Source of the DNA: Chromobacterium sp. ATCC 53434
GTDB taxonomy: Bacteria > Pseudomonadota > Gammaproteobacteria > Burkholderiales > Chromobacteriaceae
Length of the DNA stretch: 64,000 bases
Direction of reading: 5' to 3'
Assembly (NCBI RefSeq): GCF_002848345.1
Contig: NZ_CP025429.1
Coordinates: 1,860,001 to 1,924,000, forward strand
In this document: positions 43,958-53,354 of the stretch, in pieces
Numbering within the stretch: position 1 is the first letter of the stretch
How the letters are laid out: every line of letters begins with the position of its first letter
The notes under the pieces: generated by a model
What the model saw: only the letters and a program-made list of their open reading frames with translations
Database searches by the model: none
What the model was told of the DNA's origin: nothing
Made by a program: the position numbers and the translations under genes

Positions 43958-46579
43958 TCAGCCCACCCGTTGCAGCCGGAAGGCGTCGCGACCTGCCTCC
44001 TTGGCCCGGTACAAGCTTTCGTCGGCGATCTCCAGCAGCCGCTCGGGCGTGACGTCCGGCCGGGAGGCGTAGGCGACGCCTATGCTGGTGGTCATCCGGC
44101 GCGTCTGGCCATGCAGCTCGATGTCCTGCCGCGCCACCGCCAGCAGCTTTTCCACGACGCTGACGGCTGTCTGCTCGGAATCCAGCCCTATCAGCAGGAT
44201 GACGAACTCGTCGCCGCCCAGCCGCGCCACGTGGTCGGTGGCGCGCACATTGCCGCGCAGGCGGCGCGCGAACTCGCGGATCAGCTCGTCGCCGGCGGCG
44301 TGGCCCAGCGTGTCGTTGACCTGCTTGAAGTGGTCGATGTCCAGGAACAGCAGGGCCAGTCCCAGGCGCTTGATGTAGTGGTGCTTGATTTCGTCTTCCA
44401 GCAACTCCATGAAGGCGGCCCGGTTCAGCAGGCCGGTCATCGCGTCCTGGGTCACCTTGCTGCGCAGCTCGATCTCGCGCGCGCGCGCCTGGGTGATGTC
44501 CCAGATCATCACGTAGAAGCCGGATATCGAGCCGTCGGCGTGCTGCTGCGGAATGTAGCGGCCTTCGACGTAGCGGCTGTCGCCGCGCACCATCATTTCC
44601 CGCTCGAAGGAAACGGCCTGGCCCGCCAGCGCCTGATCGACATAGGGCCGCACGGTGTCGTAGGCCTCGTCGCCGAGAAAATCGCGCATCGACGAACCGA
44701 TGATCTGCTCCGGTGCGATGCCGAACAGCCTCATATAGGCTTTGTTGCAATAGCGGTAGCGTTGCTCGTTGTCGATGAAGGCCACCAGCGCCGGAATGGA
44801 GTCGGTCACGGTCTTTAGCAGGGCTTCGCGCAATACCAGGTCCAGCTCGGCCAGCTTTCTTTGCGTGATGTCGCGCACGCTGACACTGACGCCGTCGCCG
44901 GCGCGGACGATCTCGTGGTGTATCCAGGTCGGGTGGGTGGCGTCGTAAGCCTTCGGCATTTCCTCTGAAATGGCCCGGCCGGTTTCGATCACGCTGCGGT
45001 AGTGGTCGAAATGGCTGGGAATGCGGTATTGCTCGGTCAGTGATTTGAGCTTGCGGCCTATCGCCTCGTCGCGGCGCAGCTGCCACATCCGTTCGGCCTC
45101 GGAATTGATGTAGACCACGCGGAAGTCCATCACCGCGCCGGAGGCGTCGCGCAGCGCCTCCATGATGATGAAGGCGTCCATATTGGCCTCGGCGGCGTTG
45201 CGGAAACGCTCGGCCGCCAGTTCCGCCATCAGATTGGAGCGCAGCACCTCGCGCAATAGCGGCGAGGTGCGCCAGCGCAGGATCAGCGTGCCGACGGTGA
45301 CCAGCGCCAGCATGATCAGCGCGTCCACTTCCAGATCGTGGCGGATCGGCGCCAGCAGGTCCGCCACCCGGATCTTGTAGCTGAAGGCGAGTCCGCTGTC
45401 GCCGACCGGCGCATAGGCGGCGATCACGTCGCGGCCGGAGAAGTCCACGGTGTGCAGCGAGCCGCTTTTTCCGGAAAAGGCCGGCCACATGGTGAAATGG
45501 TGGATGTTGCCGGCCATCGGTATCGTGGGGCCGATCTCGTGAGGAGATTGCGAGAAACAGCGCAGATCATGGCTGTCGTGGCCGCACAGCGCATACAGGC
45601 CGCTGAGGCTGTCGCGCGGCGCGGTGTCCATGACGATGCGGTCGAACATGTCCAGACGCTGCTCGACGACCAGCCGCGACACGCCGGCCGAGGTGCGGTA
45701 GACGTCGACGGTGCGGTACAGATAGTGGCCGTTCCACAGCAGCCGGGCGCCGGGCGGCGAACGCAGCGCCAGCGCCTGGCGCGGCCGGGTTTCGAAATAG
45801 CCGACCTGCACCAGGGTGCGGCCGCCGCCGTCCTCGATGGCGATGCCGTTCAAGGTCATGTGGTTGCGGGCCGACAATTCGGCGGCGGCGGCGCTGGCGT
45901 CCAGCTTGTCGCGGCTGGCGTCTTCCAGCAGCTTTTGCATCGCCGGACGCTGGTAGAGCCGGCGCACGATATTGTCGCTGATGCCGAACTGTGCGGTCAG
46001 CAGCGCCATCCGCACCGACGCGCCCCAGCTGTACAGCAATTCCAGATTGACCAGATAGGCCACCGCGCCCAGCATGCCGAGCAACAGCGGCAACCGGACG
46101 CAGAGGTCCACCAGCCGGCGTCGGCCCGGCGTCGAGCCGGGCTGCAACAGCATGCCGCAGCCCAGCATGGCCAGCGCCATGGCGGTCGGCGGCGCCATCC
46201 GGCCGGGATGGGGCAGCATGTCGTGGCGCCAGGCGTGCAGCCGGGGCAGGTCCAGCCACCAGGACTGGCCGCTGAGGAGCTCCAGCAGCGCCAGCGCCGC
46301 CAGCGCCAGCACCGCCGCCGCCAGCGGTCGATGCGCCCGCCATTGCGGCCGCCACAGCGCCAGCGTCAGCGCGAGGCCGTACAGCGCCAGACAGAACGCC
46401 GTGGAGATCACCATGTGGATGTTTTCCGGAATCAGGGCGGGAGAGCGGGAGAGCCAGCCATCGATGACGCCGGCGCCAAGCAGCATCAGGAACAGTCCGG
46501 CCGCCGAGGCCAGCAACCGGTATCGATCGTGCAGCAGCTGGCGTTTGAGTCCGCTTATGGACAGGGTGAGTCTATGCAC
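43958..46579 (-). CDS. Membrane-bound PAS-GGDEF diguanylate cyclase
   Basis: A protein of 873 residues from the GTG at 46579; the frame opens at 46648 but that stretch is AT-rich and looks like promoter (TTGTCC and TATAAG). Seven or so helices fill the first 190 residues, then a periplasmic CHASE-like region (about 195-420), a further helix, two PAS domains (about 450-570 and 575-700) and a GGDEF domain (about 700-870). The catalytic motif is GGDEF near 790 and the inhibitory I-site RxxD (RATD) stands five residues before it, so it should make cyclic di-GMP under product inhibition. It probably controls the motile/biofilm switch. Confidence 0.9.
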   Translation of the reverse strand: MHRLTLSISGLKRQLLHDRYRLLASAAGLFLMLLGAGVIDGWLSRSPALIPENIHMVISTAFCLALYGLALTLALWRPQWRAHRPLAAAVLALAALALLELLSGQSWWLDLPRLHAWRHDMLPHPGRMAPPTAMALAMLGCGMLLQPGSTPGRRRLVDLCVRLPLLLGMLGAVAYLVNLELLYSWGASVRMALLTAQFGISDNIVRRLYQRPAMQKLLEDASRDKLDASAAAAELSARNHMTLNGIAIEDGGGRTLVQVGYFETRPRQALALRSPPGARLLWNGHYLYRTVDVYRTSAGVSRLVVEQRLDMFDRIVMDTAPRDSLSGLYALCGHDSHDLRCFSQSPHEIGPTIPMAGNIHHFTMWPAFSGKSGSLHTVDFSGRDVIAAYAPVGDSGLAFSYKIRVADLLAPIRHDLEVDALIMLALVTVGTLILRWRTSPLLREVLRSNLMAELAAERFRNAAEANMDAFIIMEALRDASGAVMDFRVVYINSEAERMWQLRRDEAIGRKLKSLTEQYRIPSHFDHYRSVIETGRAISEEMPKAYDATHPTWIHHEIVRAGDGVSVSVRDITQRKLAELDLVLREALLKTVTDSIPALVAFIDNEQRYRYCNKAYMRLFGIAPEQIIGSSMRDFLGDEAYDTVRPYVDQALAGQAVSFEREMMVRGDSRYVEGRYIPQQHADGSISGFYVMIWDITQARAREIELRSKVTQDAMTGLLNRAAFMELLEDEIKHHYIKRLGLALLFLDIDHFKQVNDTLGHAAGDELIREFARRLRGNVRATDHVARLGGDEFVILLIGLDSEQTAVSVVEKLLAVARQDIELHGQTRRMTTSIGVAYASRPDVTPERLLEIADESLYRAKEAGRDAFRLQRVG

Positions 46580-46825
46580 TGCATTCCATCCTGCGAGCCG
46601 GCGCTGAAAGTTCTTATAAGAAATGTTAGGACAAATATCGCCGGGCATCGCCCGCGGGCCGGAATAAACTGGGCGGGCGCGCGGCGCGCCATGTCAGCCG
46701 GATGCCGCAATGCCGCATGACTTTGATTTGCCCGACGCCATGTCGACGGTATAGATTGTTCGACGCAGGCACGGGACGCGCCGCGCCAAGACGGCCGCGC
46801 CCGGGAGAAGCCAGGAGAAACCGTC

Positions 46826-48232
46826 ATGCCAACGCAAGCATCCGTCCGTTCCACGCTGACCGAGCGCCGCTCGATAGACTTCATTCCCGAGACCGAGCGC
46901 CATGGGCGCGTTTTCAGCCAGTTTACCTTGTGGCTGGCGGCCAATCTGCAGATCACCGCCGTCGTCACCGGCGCGCTGGCGGTGGTGCTGGGCGGCGACG
47001 TGCTGTGGTCCATCGCAGGCCTGGCCCTGGGGCAGGCCGCCGGCGGCCTGGTGATGGCGCTGCACGGCGCGCAGGGGCCGCGGCTGGGGCTGCCGCAGAT
47101 GCTGGCCAGCCGCGCGCAGTTCGGCGTCCGGGGCGCGGTGCTGCCGCTGGCGCTGGCCTGCGCGATGTATCTGGGTTTCAACGCCACCGGCATGATCTTG
47201 TCCGGCCAGGCGCTGGGACAGTTGCTGAGCGTCGACGATCGTGTCGGCATCGCGCTGTTCGCGCTGGCGGTGATGGCCGCCGCCGCGCTGGGCTACCGCG
47301 CGATACACAGGCTGGGGCGGGTGGCCAGCGCGCTCGGCCTGCTGGCCTTTCTGTATTTGTTCATCCGCCTGGCCGGCAGGGCGGACCTGCTGCAACTGGC
47401 GCTGGACAGGCAGCATTTCGATCCGGCCGCCTTCTGCACCGCGGTATCGCTGTCCGCCTCGTGGCAGATCGCTTTCGCGCCGTATGTGTCGGACTATTCG
47501 CGTTATCTGCCGTCGGCGACGCCGCCGGCCCGGGTGGCGCTGGCGATAGGGCTGGGTTCGGCGCTGGGCGCGCAGATCGCGATGTCGCTCGGCGTGCTGG
47601 TGGCCGCCGTCGGCGGCGCGGCCTTCCGCGGGCACGAGGTCGCGTATTTCGTCGGTCTGGGCGCCGCCGGCGCCGTCGCGTCGGCGCTGTTCTTCTGCGT
47701 CGCCTTCGGCAAAATCACCATTTCCACGCTGAACGCGTATGGCGGCTTCATGTGCGTCAGCACCATCGCCGCCTCCTTCGGCGGCCGGTCCGCCGCGATA
47801 GGTCCGCTGAGGCGCTGGCTGACGGTGGCGGCGCTGGTGCTGGTCTCGGTGGCCGTCGCCGTCTGGGCGCAGCACAGCTTCCTGCCGCTGTTCAAATCGT
47901 TCCTGCTGTTGCTGCTGGCCTTCTTCACGCCGTGGAGCGCGGTGAATCTGGTCGATTTCTACCTGCTGTCCGGTGCCAGGACCGATGCGGCGGCGCTGGC
48001 GGGCGGCGGCGACGGTCCCGCTTACGCCTGGCCGGGCCTGACCGCCTATCTGGCCGGCGTGCTGCTGCAACTGCCTTTCATCGATTGCGCCTTCTTCACC
48101 GGACCGGCGGCGAGACTGCTGGGCGTCGATCTGTCCTGGCTGGTCGGCTGGCTGGCGCCGGCGGCGCTGTACTGGCTGCTCCGCCGGCGCGCGGGCGCGG
48201 GGCGGATGGCCGCCGCGCGCCATCCCGGCTAG
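46826..48232 (+). CDS. NCS1-family purine/cytosine permease
   Basis: A 468-residue membrane protein with about 12 helices, preceded by AGGAGA eight bases before the ATG. The NCS1 pattern is clear: the N-terminal ERHGRVFSQFTLWLAANLQI, then GPRLGLPQMLASRAQFGVRG, and SWQIAFAPYVSDYSRYLP in the substrate-binding region, with ITISTLNAYGGFM later. Members bring in cytosine, purines, allantoin, thiamine precursors or hydantoins by proton or sodium symport. The specificity cannot be read here because no catabolic gene is adjacent. Divergent from the diguanylate cyclase, convergent with the LasA-type gene. Confidence 0.88.
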   Translation: MPTQASVRSTLTERRSIDFIPETERHGRVFSQFTLWLAANLQITAVVTGALAVVLGGDVLWSIAGLALGQAAGGLVMALHGAQGPRLGLPQMLASRAQFGVRGAVLPLALACAMYLGFNATGMILSGQALGQLLSVDDRVGIALFALAVMAAAALGYRAIHRLGRVASALGLLAFLYLFIRLAGRADLLQLALDRQHFDPAAFCTAVSLSASWQIAFAPYVSDYSRYLPSATPPARVALAIGLGSALGAQIAMSLGVLVAAVGGAAFRGHEVAYFVGLGAAGAVASALFFCVAFGKITISTLNAYGGFMCVSTIAASFGGRSAAIGPLRRWLTVAALVLVSVAVAVWAQHSFLPLFKSFLLLLLAFFTPWSAVNLVDFYLLSGARTDAAALAGGGDGPAYAWPGLTAYLAGVLLQLPFIDCAFFTGPAARLLGVDLSWLVGWLAPAALYWLLRRRAGAGRMAAARHPG

Positions 48233-48233
48233 G

Positions 48234-49466
48234 TCACCACAGCCGGTTGGTCGACGCGCACAAGGGCACGACCGGCGCGTTGCTGCCGGTGTCCAGGAAG
48301 CCGTCGCTGATCCATTGGCCACCGTCGGTGCGGTTCCAGATATCGGTGCGGCCCCAGACGCCGCTGACCGCCTCGCCGCGGACATGGCATTGCAGGGCCA
48401 CCTGTTCGCCGCGGGATACGCTGCCGGCTATGGCGGCGGAGAGGCTGGGGGCGCTGCGCAGATTGACGCGATTGTCGCCGCCGCCCGGCATCGCGGTGCC
48501 GCTGGCGCCATCCGGCGTCGGGGCGGGATCGGCGCCGCCGCCGTAGTTGACCAGCCGGCCGCCGACATTGACGCGGCTGCCGTTGCGCGCCGCGTAGCCC
48601 TGGTAGGCGCGGTTGCCGGCGAAGAACTGCCAGCCGCCCAGCCATTTGCGGTTCACCGGCTCGGCCTGGCCCTGGTGGATCAGCGAGAAATGCACGTGCG
48701 GGCCGGTGGTGCTGCCGCCGCAAGGCAGGCCGTTGCCTATGGTGCCGAGGTAGGCGCCCTTGGCGACGCGCTGGCCGTCGGCCACCGTGTTCAGCTTGAT
48801 CATGTGGTAGTAGGTGGACGAGTAGCCGTTGTCGTGCACCAGCTTCACCAGTCCGCTGCCGCCGCGCAGGCAGCTCTTGTAGAGCACGCCGGCTTGCGGC
48901 GCCAGCACCCGGCCGTCTCCGCCGGCGAAGTCTATCGAGTCGTAGGGCTGGCTTTCGCCGCTGTAGCCGTGCGCGCCGCCGGTCAGGCTCCAGGCCGCGC
49001 CTTCCTGCCATGGCAGACCGAGTCCGGTGGCCTCCGGCGCCAGCCGTTTCTGCTGCCGGGTCTGGCTGAGCCAGGCGCGGCGTTCGTCCGCGCTCAGCCA
49101 GTCGGCCGGCGCGGCGGCGAGCAGCTCGGCGAAGCCGGTGTCGCCTTCCAGCGCCAGCTGCCAGCCGGCTGCTGTCTTGCGGGCCAGGAACAAGCGGGAC
49201 AGCGGCACGCGGTCGTCGGCGCCGGCCAGGGTCGGCAGCGGCTGCGTCGTCGAACCCAGCACCCATTGCTTGTCCCGGCTTTCCCGATTCGTCTCGACCA
49301 GCGGGTCCGGCTGAACGCCCTTGGCCAGCGGTGCCAGCGGCGCGAGCGCGGCCGCGGCGGCCCGGCGCAGGGCCGGGTCCTGCGTTTCGGTGGCGGCCTG
49401 GGCGGCGGAGACGCCGAGGGCGAGCAGGGCGAGGGACAGCGATGGCATGGCGGCTTTGATCATCAC
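48234..49466 (-). CDS. lasA: LasA-type secreted M23 metalloprotease
   Basis: A 410-residue preproprotein, about the length of P. aeruginosa LasA. The signal peptide ends at SAAQA (about residue 24), and a propeptide of roughly 140 residues follows. The M23 catalytic site is complete: the first zinc ligands in GGAHGYSG and YDSIDF (about 163-176), and HVHF near 250. The mature domain contains paired cysteines, and an SH3-like tail (NLRSAPSLSAAIAG, then VWGRTDIWNRTDGGQWI) closes the protein. LasA-type enzymes cut Gly-Gly bonds in staphylococcal peptidoglycan bridges and in elastin, so it is a candidate exoenzyme in bacterial competition. Confidence 0.88.
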   Translation of the reverse strand: MMIKAAMPSLSLALLALGVSAAQAATETQDPALRRAAAAALAPLAPLAKGVQPDPLVETNRESRDKQWVLGSTTQPLPTLAGADDRVPLSRLFLARKTAAGWQLALEGDTGFAELLAAAPADWLSADERRAWLSQTRQQKRLAPEATGLGLPWQEGAAWSLTGGAHGYSGESQPYDSIDFAGGDGRVLAPQAGVLYKSCLRGGSGLVKLVHDNGYSSTYYHMIKLNTVADGQRVAKGAYLGTIGNGLPCGGSTTGPHVHFSLIHQGQAEPVNRKWLGGWQFFAGNRAYQGYAARNGSRVNVGGRLVNYGGGADPAPTPDGASGTAMPGGGDNRVNLRSAPSLSAAIAGSVSRGEQVALQCHVRGEAVSGVWGRTDIWNRTDGGQWISDGFLDTGSNAPVVPLCASTNRLW

Positions 49467-49806
49467 GGACTCCTTTCTGGTTTTAGGCTTGGCCGGACTG
49501 CGACCGGCACAGGGACCATATCGGGAGCGGGGGCGGATTTCAGCTGGTCTTAAGGGGTGGCCTCGAGAGGGGAACCTTTTATCGATTCATGAGCGTATTG
49601 TTCGCTCTAGGTATTTGTTCGGAATGATTTTCCACGGCGGCGGCATATAAAACAGCTAGGCATGCAAGCATGCTCGAATACTTCCCCGAGCGGGACCGCA
49701 TGGCGCCGACGCGCCGCAGCGGCTTTCCGTCCCCGGCAGTCTCGTCCCGATTTTCTTTTGATATGTCCGGATCCGGTTCAGGCCTGTTCCGGCTTGGGAG
49801 GAACTC
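49467..49806. promoter_or_regulatory. Divergent promoter region of lasA-like and unknown-protein genes
   Basis: A 340-bp spacer with an AT-rich centre (49570-49670). Features visible are a GAGCG-N7-CGCTC inverted repeat at 49591-49607 and a repeated GCATGC at about 49659-49672. I find no convincing lux-type box for quorum control. GGGAGGAA marks the ribosome site of the rightward gene. Confidence 0.4.
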
Positions 49807-50547
49807 ATGTCTTCGAATACCCTGCGCATCACGGCCAGCGACAACGAGCTGTACATCATCGCCTATCAATGGGGCGCCAGCTACCAGCTGGCCCATATCC
49901 AGAGCGGCAGCGGCAATGCGGTCAACGTGAATGTCAACATCGGAACCGGCAACTACGTCGAGCCGGCGGTGCAGAACGGCGTCAACGGACCGCTGAACAG
50001 CACCTATTCGGTCAATCTGCCGGCCGGCGACTATGAGGTGATGGCGGTGGGCATCAACTGGGGCGGGCCGTGGAGTTTCGCTTTCAACGTCAACGGCGGC
50101 GCCCAGCATGCCGGCAGCGGAGGCGCCGGCAACGGCGTGGTCTGGTATACCGAGGGCGCCGGGTCCGGCGCCGGCATTCCGATCACGGTCGGGCAGTCGG
50201 CGCCGGTGGTCGAGACGGTGCAGGTCAGCACCCATCCGCCGATTCCATCCGGCCTGAAGGTGGCCTTCATGACAGGGCCGAACTCGCCGACGCCGGACGG
50301 AGAAAGCAGCACCTGCAATATCGTCAACTACAACGGCCTGAATTACTGGGCGTACTCCTATATCGACAACCGGTATTCCTTCGGCCTGGTGGGTTACCAG
50401 CCGTCGACCGGCAAATATGTCGAGCAGGAATTGAAGGGCGGGCGTTACCTGTGGAAGATCACCGTCGATGAAGTCAAGCAGACGGTGACCTTCTACGGCC
50501 AGTCCGGGCAGAACGTCACCGTGCCCTGGAGCCAGCTGCCGAAATAA
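49807..50547 (+). CDS. Two-part beta-rich protein of unknown function
   Basis: A 246-residue protein with an excellent ribosome site (GGGAGGAACTC before ATG) and no signal peptide. Residues 1 to about 105 are beta-rich with aromatic/Gly motifs (IIAYQWGASYQLAHIQSG; YSVNLPAGDYEVMAVGINWG), reminiscent of small sugar- or membrane-binding beta-sandwiches. A Gly/Val-rich linker (about 105-150) leads to a second beta-rich domain (KVAFMTGPNSPTPDGESS; YWAYSYIDNRYSFGLVGYQ; TVTFYGQSGQNVTVPW). I do not recognise either domain. Divergent from the LasA-type protease gene and ended by a strong terminator, it looks like a highly expressed, possibly externally acting protein. Confidence 0.7.
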   Translation: MSSNTLRITASDNELYIIAYQWGASYQLAHIQSGSGNAVNVNVNIGTGNYVEPAVQNGVNGPLNSTYSVNLPAGDYEVMAVGINWGGPWSFAFNVNGGAQHAGSGGAGNGVVWYTEGAGSGAGIPITVGQSAPVVETVQVSTHPPIPSGLKVAFMTGPNSPTPDGESSTCNIVNYNGLNYWAYSYIDNRYSFGLVGYQPSTGKYVEQELKGGRYLWKITVDEVKQTVTFYGQSGQNVTVPWSQLPK

Positions 50548-50565
50548 CGGCGCGGCGGGGACAGG

Positions 50566-50592
50566 ACGGCCGCTCCCTGAGCGGCCGTTTTG
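50566..50592 (+). terminator. Rho-independent terminator
   Basis: ACGGCCGCT (50566-50574) pairs perfectly with AGCGGCCGT (50580-50588), followed by TTTTGCTT. It ends the unknown-protein transcript before the convergent MHS transporter. Confidence 0.85.
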
Positions 50593-50604
50593 CTTGGGCC
50601 GGAC

Positions 50605-51900
50605 TCAGTCGGCTTCGGCGGCCGGGCGTTCGTGGAACAATATTAGCGCCAGCAGGCTGAGGCCGGTGCAAGCCATCGCGTACCAGGCCGGCGCCAGCGG
50701 ATCGCCGCTGACGCTGATCAGCCAGGTGACGATGAACTGGGCGAAACCGCCGAACACGGTGACGCCGCAGGCGTAGACCACGGCCAGCCCGGTGGCTCGG
50801 CCATGGCGGGGCAGGGCCTCCATCACCAGCAGGAAGCCGGCCGGGCAGCCCAGCGCGAGGATGGTGGTCAGCAGCGTCGCCAGCAGCAGCGCGTTGCGCA
50901 GGGTCGGCTCGCCCAGCAGCAGGGCGAAACAGGGCAGGGTCAGCAACAGCAACAAGGTGTTGACGGCCAGCAGCAACGGTTTGCGGCGGCGCAGGCGGTC
51001 GGCCAGCCAGCCGGCGGGCGGCGACGCCAGCAACATCATCAGGCCGGCGGCGCAGCCGCTGAGCAGCGCGGATGATGGGGGCATGTGCAGCACCTTGCTC
51101 AGATAGGACGGCATGTAGTTGGCGATCACATAGGTATTGGCCGACATGCCCATCACCAGCATGCTGCCTAGCAGCAGCGTGCGCCGGTGTTTGCTCGCCA
51201 GCCGCAGCAGGCCGGGCTGGCGGCTGGCTTCGGGACGATGGGTCTCGTCTAGCTGGCCGCGGATATACAGTCCGAGCGGACCGATCAGCAGGCCGAACAG
51301 AAACGGCAGCCGCCAGCCCCAGCTTTCCAGCGCGTCGACGGTCAGCAGCGCGGTCAGCAGCGCGCCGCTGGCGGCGCCGACCAGCACCGCGGCGCCCTGG
51401 GTGGCGGTCTGCCAGCTGACCATGAAGCCGCGCCGGCTTTTCGGGGCGAACTCCATCAGATAGCTGGTCGAGGCGCCGATCTCGCCGCCGGCGGCGAAAC
51501 CCTGCAGCAGGCGTCCGGCGACGATCAGCAGCGGCGCCGCCACGCCGATGTCGGCATGGGTGGGGGCGAGGCCGATCAGCGCGGTGCCGGCGGCCATCAG
51601 CCAGATGGTCAGCGTCAGCGCCGGCTTGCGGCCCGAGCGATCGGCGATGCGGCCTATCGCCAGGCCGCCCAACGGGCGCACCACGAAGCCGATGCCGAAG
51701 GTGGCCAGCGCCATCAGCAGTGAGCCGTACTCGCTGTCGGATGGGAAGTACAGCTTGCCTATCAGCATGGCGAAGAAGCTGAACACAGTGAAGTCGTACA
51801 GTTCCAGCCAGTTGCCCAGCGCGACGGCAATCAAGGTGCGGCGCGGGGACGCGGGGCGGATGAGGGGAGAGGGGGCGGCGACAGCCAGCGGCTTGCTCAT
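50605..51900 (-). CDS. MHS-family MFS transporter
   Basis: A 431-residue, 12-helix symporter of the metabolite:H+ symporter branch (ProP, KgtP, citrate and shikimate carriers). Diagnostic are GNWLELYDFTVFSFFA at helix 1, the loop 2-3 motif GGLAIGRIADRSGRKPAL, and GRLLQGFAAGGEIGASTSYLMEFAP in helices 4-5. Substrate is probably an organic acid or compatible solute but cannot be fixed from sequence. AGGAG-type sequence (CAGGAGCCGCC) precedes the ATG at 51900. It is a single-gene unit between a terminator and an AT-rich promoter region. Confidence 0.88.
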   Translation of the reverse strand: MSKPLAVAAPSPLIRPASPRRTLIAVALGNWLELYDFTVFSFFAMLIGKLYFPSDSEYGSLLMALATFGIGFVVRPLGGLAIGRIADRSGRKPALTLTIWLMAAGTALIGLAPTHADIGVAAPLLIVAGRLLQGFAAGGEIGASTSYLMEFAPKSRRGFMVSWQTATQGAAVLVGAASGALLTALLTVDALESWGWRLPFLFGLLIGPLGLYIRGQLDETHRPEASRQPGLLRLASKHRRTLLLGSMLVMGMSANTYVIANYMPSYLSKVLHMPPSSALLSGCAAGLMMLLASPPAGWLADRLRRRKPLLLAVNTLLLLLTLPCFALLLGEPTLRNALLLATLLTTILALGCPAGFLLVMEALPRHGRATGLAVVYACGVTVFGGFAQFIVTWLISVSGDPLAPAWYAMACTGLSLLALILFHERPAAEAD

Positions 51901-52021
51901 GGCGGCTCCTGTTCTGGGTTGGCCGCCATCGGGCGGATTTTTACTTCACTATTTTATATGATAATAGCATTATTGGTTTATGTGTTGCCCGGCATGCGGG
52001 GCAAATCGAGAGCGATGGGGC

Positions 52022-52696
52022 TCAGTGGCCGATATGCCAGAACAGCGGCTGGCTGAACGGCGCCCACAGCGCCGTGCGCGCGCCGGCCGCGTCCAGCGCG
52101 TCGCGGACCCACTGGTTGCAGGTTTGGATAGGCGTGTAGCGGCCCATGGCCTGGTAGAAGGCGTCGTTGTCGTCGTAATGGCGGCCGGGCAGCCAGCGGG
52201 GGAGGCCGGCGGCATCGGTCGCCGCGCTGCGGCGGACGAAATCGGCGAGGCGCGCGTATTGGTCCGGCGCCAGCAGCAGCAGGCCGGCGTTTGCCGGTGC
52301 TTGCCACAGGTATTCCACGTGCAGCACGGAACGATCATAGGCCAGCGCGGCGAGCGTCTTGCCCGGGGTCAGGTCGGACCAGTTCCGCGTTTCCAGGTAG
52401 AAGGCGCGGCTGCCCCAGCCTATGGCGACATAGGGCGCGCCGCCGAAGCGGTCGGACCGCCGGAGCCGCTCGGGCGGGAACTGCGCTTTCCAGTCGGCGG
52501 CGGCGGTTTGCGCCGGCAGGACCAGGCTGGTGTGCACGCCGTTGCTGTCCAGATACACCGGCACGCCGGCGGCGGCGGGGCGCGCGTCGCGGTTGGCCGG
52601 CAGCAGGCCCAGGATCAGGGCGGCCAGCAGATAGCAGGCGGGCAGGGCGGCGGCGATGGCCGCGCCGCGCCCCAGTGCGCGAAGAAAGGGCGTCAT
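52022..52696 (-). CDS. DUF2459/TIGR02117-family protein
   Basis: A 224-residue protein from the ATG at 52696. It has an N-terminal membrane helix (about residues 10-32) and then an extracytoplasmic domain with VYLDSNGVHTSLVLPAQ, IGWGSRAFYLETRNW, and YTPIQTCNQWVRDALDAAG. The His, Cys and Asn/Trp block is characteristic of this uncharacterised family, which has been noted near urease genes in some bacteria; the Cys-His pairing recalls papain-like NlpC folds but activity is not established. No urease genes are nearby. It lies 43 bp after the TRIC gene on the same strand and could share its riboswitch-controlled transcript. Confidence 0.75.
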   Translation of the reverse strand: MTPFLRALGRGAAIAAALPACYLLAALILGLLPANRDARPAAAGVPVYLDSNGVHTSLVLPAQTAAADWKAQFPPERLRRSDRFGGAPYVAIGWGSRAFYLETRNWSDLTPGKTLAALAYDRSVLHVEYLWQAPANAGLLLLAPDQYARLADFVRRSAATDAAGLPRWLPGRHYDDNDAFYQAMGRYTPIQTCNQWVRDALDAAGARTALWAPFSQPLFWHIGH

Positions 52697-52739
52697 CCGG
52701 CCATCATGGCATCGGCGCCGGACCGGCGGCAAGACCGGT

Positions 52740-53354
52740 TCAGTGGTTGTCGTGGCGGTAGGCGAACACCGGCAGCCGCCATTCGCGCCACAGCGCGGTC
52801 ATTCGCAGCGCCAGGCCGAAGGCGAAGCTGGCGACGACGTTCCATTCGTGCTGCGCGCCCAGCCAGTTCAGACCGAGATACAGCCCGGCCACCAGCAGCG
52901 ACACGCTGGCGTACAGTTCGCGCCGGAACACGATGGGGACGCGGTTGCACAGCACGTCGCGCAGAATGCCGCCGGCGATGCCGGTGATCATGCCGGCCAT
53001 CACCACGATGACCGGGTGGTAATGCATGCCGAGGGCGACGTCGCAGCCTATGATGGTGAACGCCACCAGGCCGAACGCGTCCAGGATCAGGAACAACCGG
53101 TTCAGGTGGCGCATATAGCGCGAGATCAGCACGGCGGCGATGCCGCTGGCCACCACCAACAGCACGTATTCCGGGTGCTGGGTCCAGCCTATCGGGTAGC
53201 GGCCCAGCACGATGTCGCGCACGGTGCCGCCGCCCAGCGCGGTCAGGAAGGCGATGACGGTGACGCCGAAGATGTCCATGTGGCGGCGGCCGGCCGCCAG
53301 CGCGCCGGTCATCGCTTCCGCGGTGATGGCGATCAGGTAGATCAGGGTCAGCAT
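52740..53354 (-). CDS. TRIC/UPF0126-family channel, glycine-riboswitch controlled
   Basis: A 204-residue inner-membrane protein with seven predicted helices, a normal size for bacterial TRIC/UPF0126 (YadS/YicG). The two internally repeated glycine-rich kinks are present: ALGGGTVRDIVLGRYP near residue 40 and GIAGGILRDVLCNRVP near 125. Bacterial members conduct cations in vitro, and YadS/YicG have been linked to glycine transport; the tandem glycine riboswitch upstream supports a glycine connection. AAGGACG lies before the ATG at 53354. The leader from promoter to start is about 340 nt. Confidence 0.88.
   Translation of the reverse strand: MLTLIYLIAITAEAMTGALAAGRRHMDIFGVTVIAFLTALGGGTVRDIVLGRYPIGWTQHPEYVLLVVASGIAAVLISRYMRHLNRLFLILDAFGLVAFTIIGCDVALGMHYHPVIVVMAGMITGIAGGILRDVLCNRVPIVFRRELYASVSLLVAGLYLGLNWLGAQHEWNVVASFAFGLALRMTALWREWRLPVFAYRHDNH

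Noticed and set aside
49480..49520. Possible quorum-sensing box before the LasA-type gene
   Set aside because: CTGCGACCGGCACAG is near-palindromic but does not fit the length and pattern of LuxR/CviR boxes.
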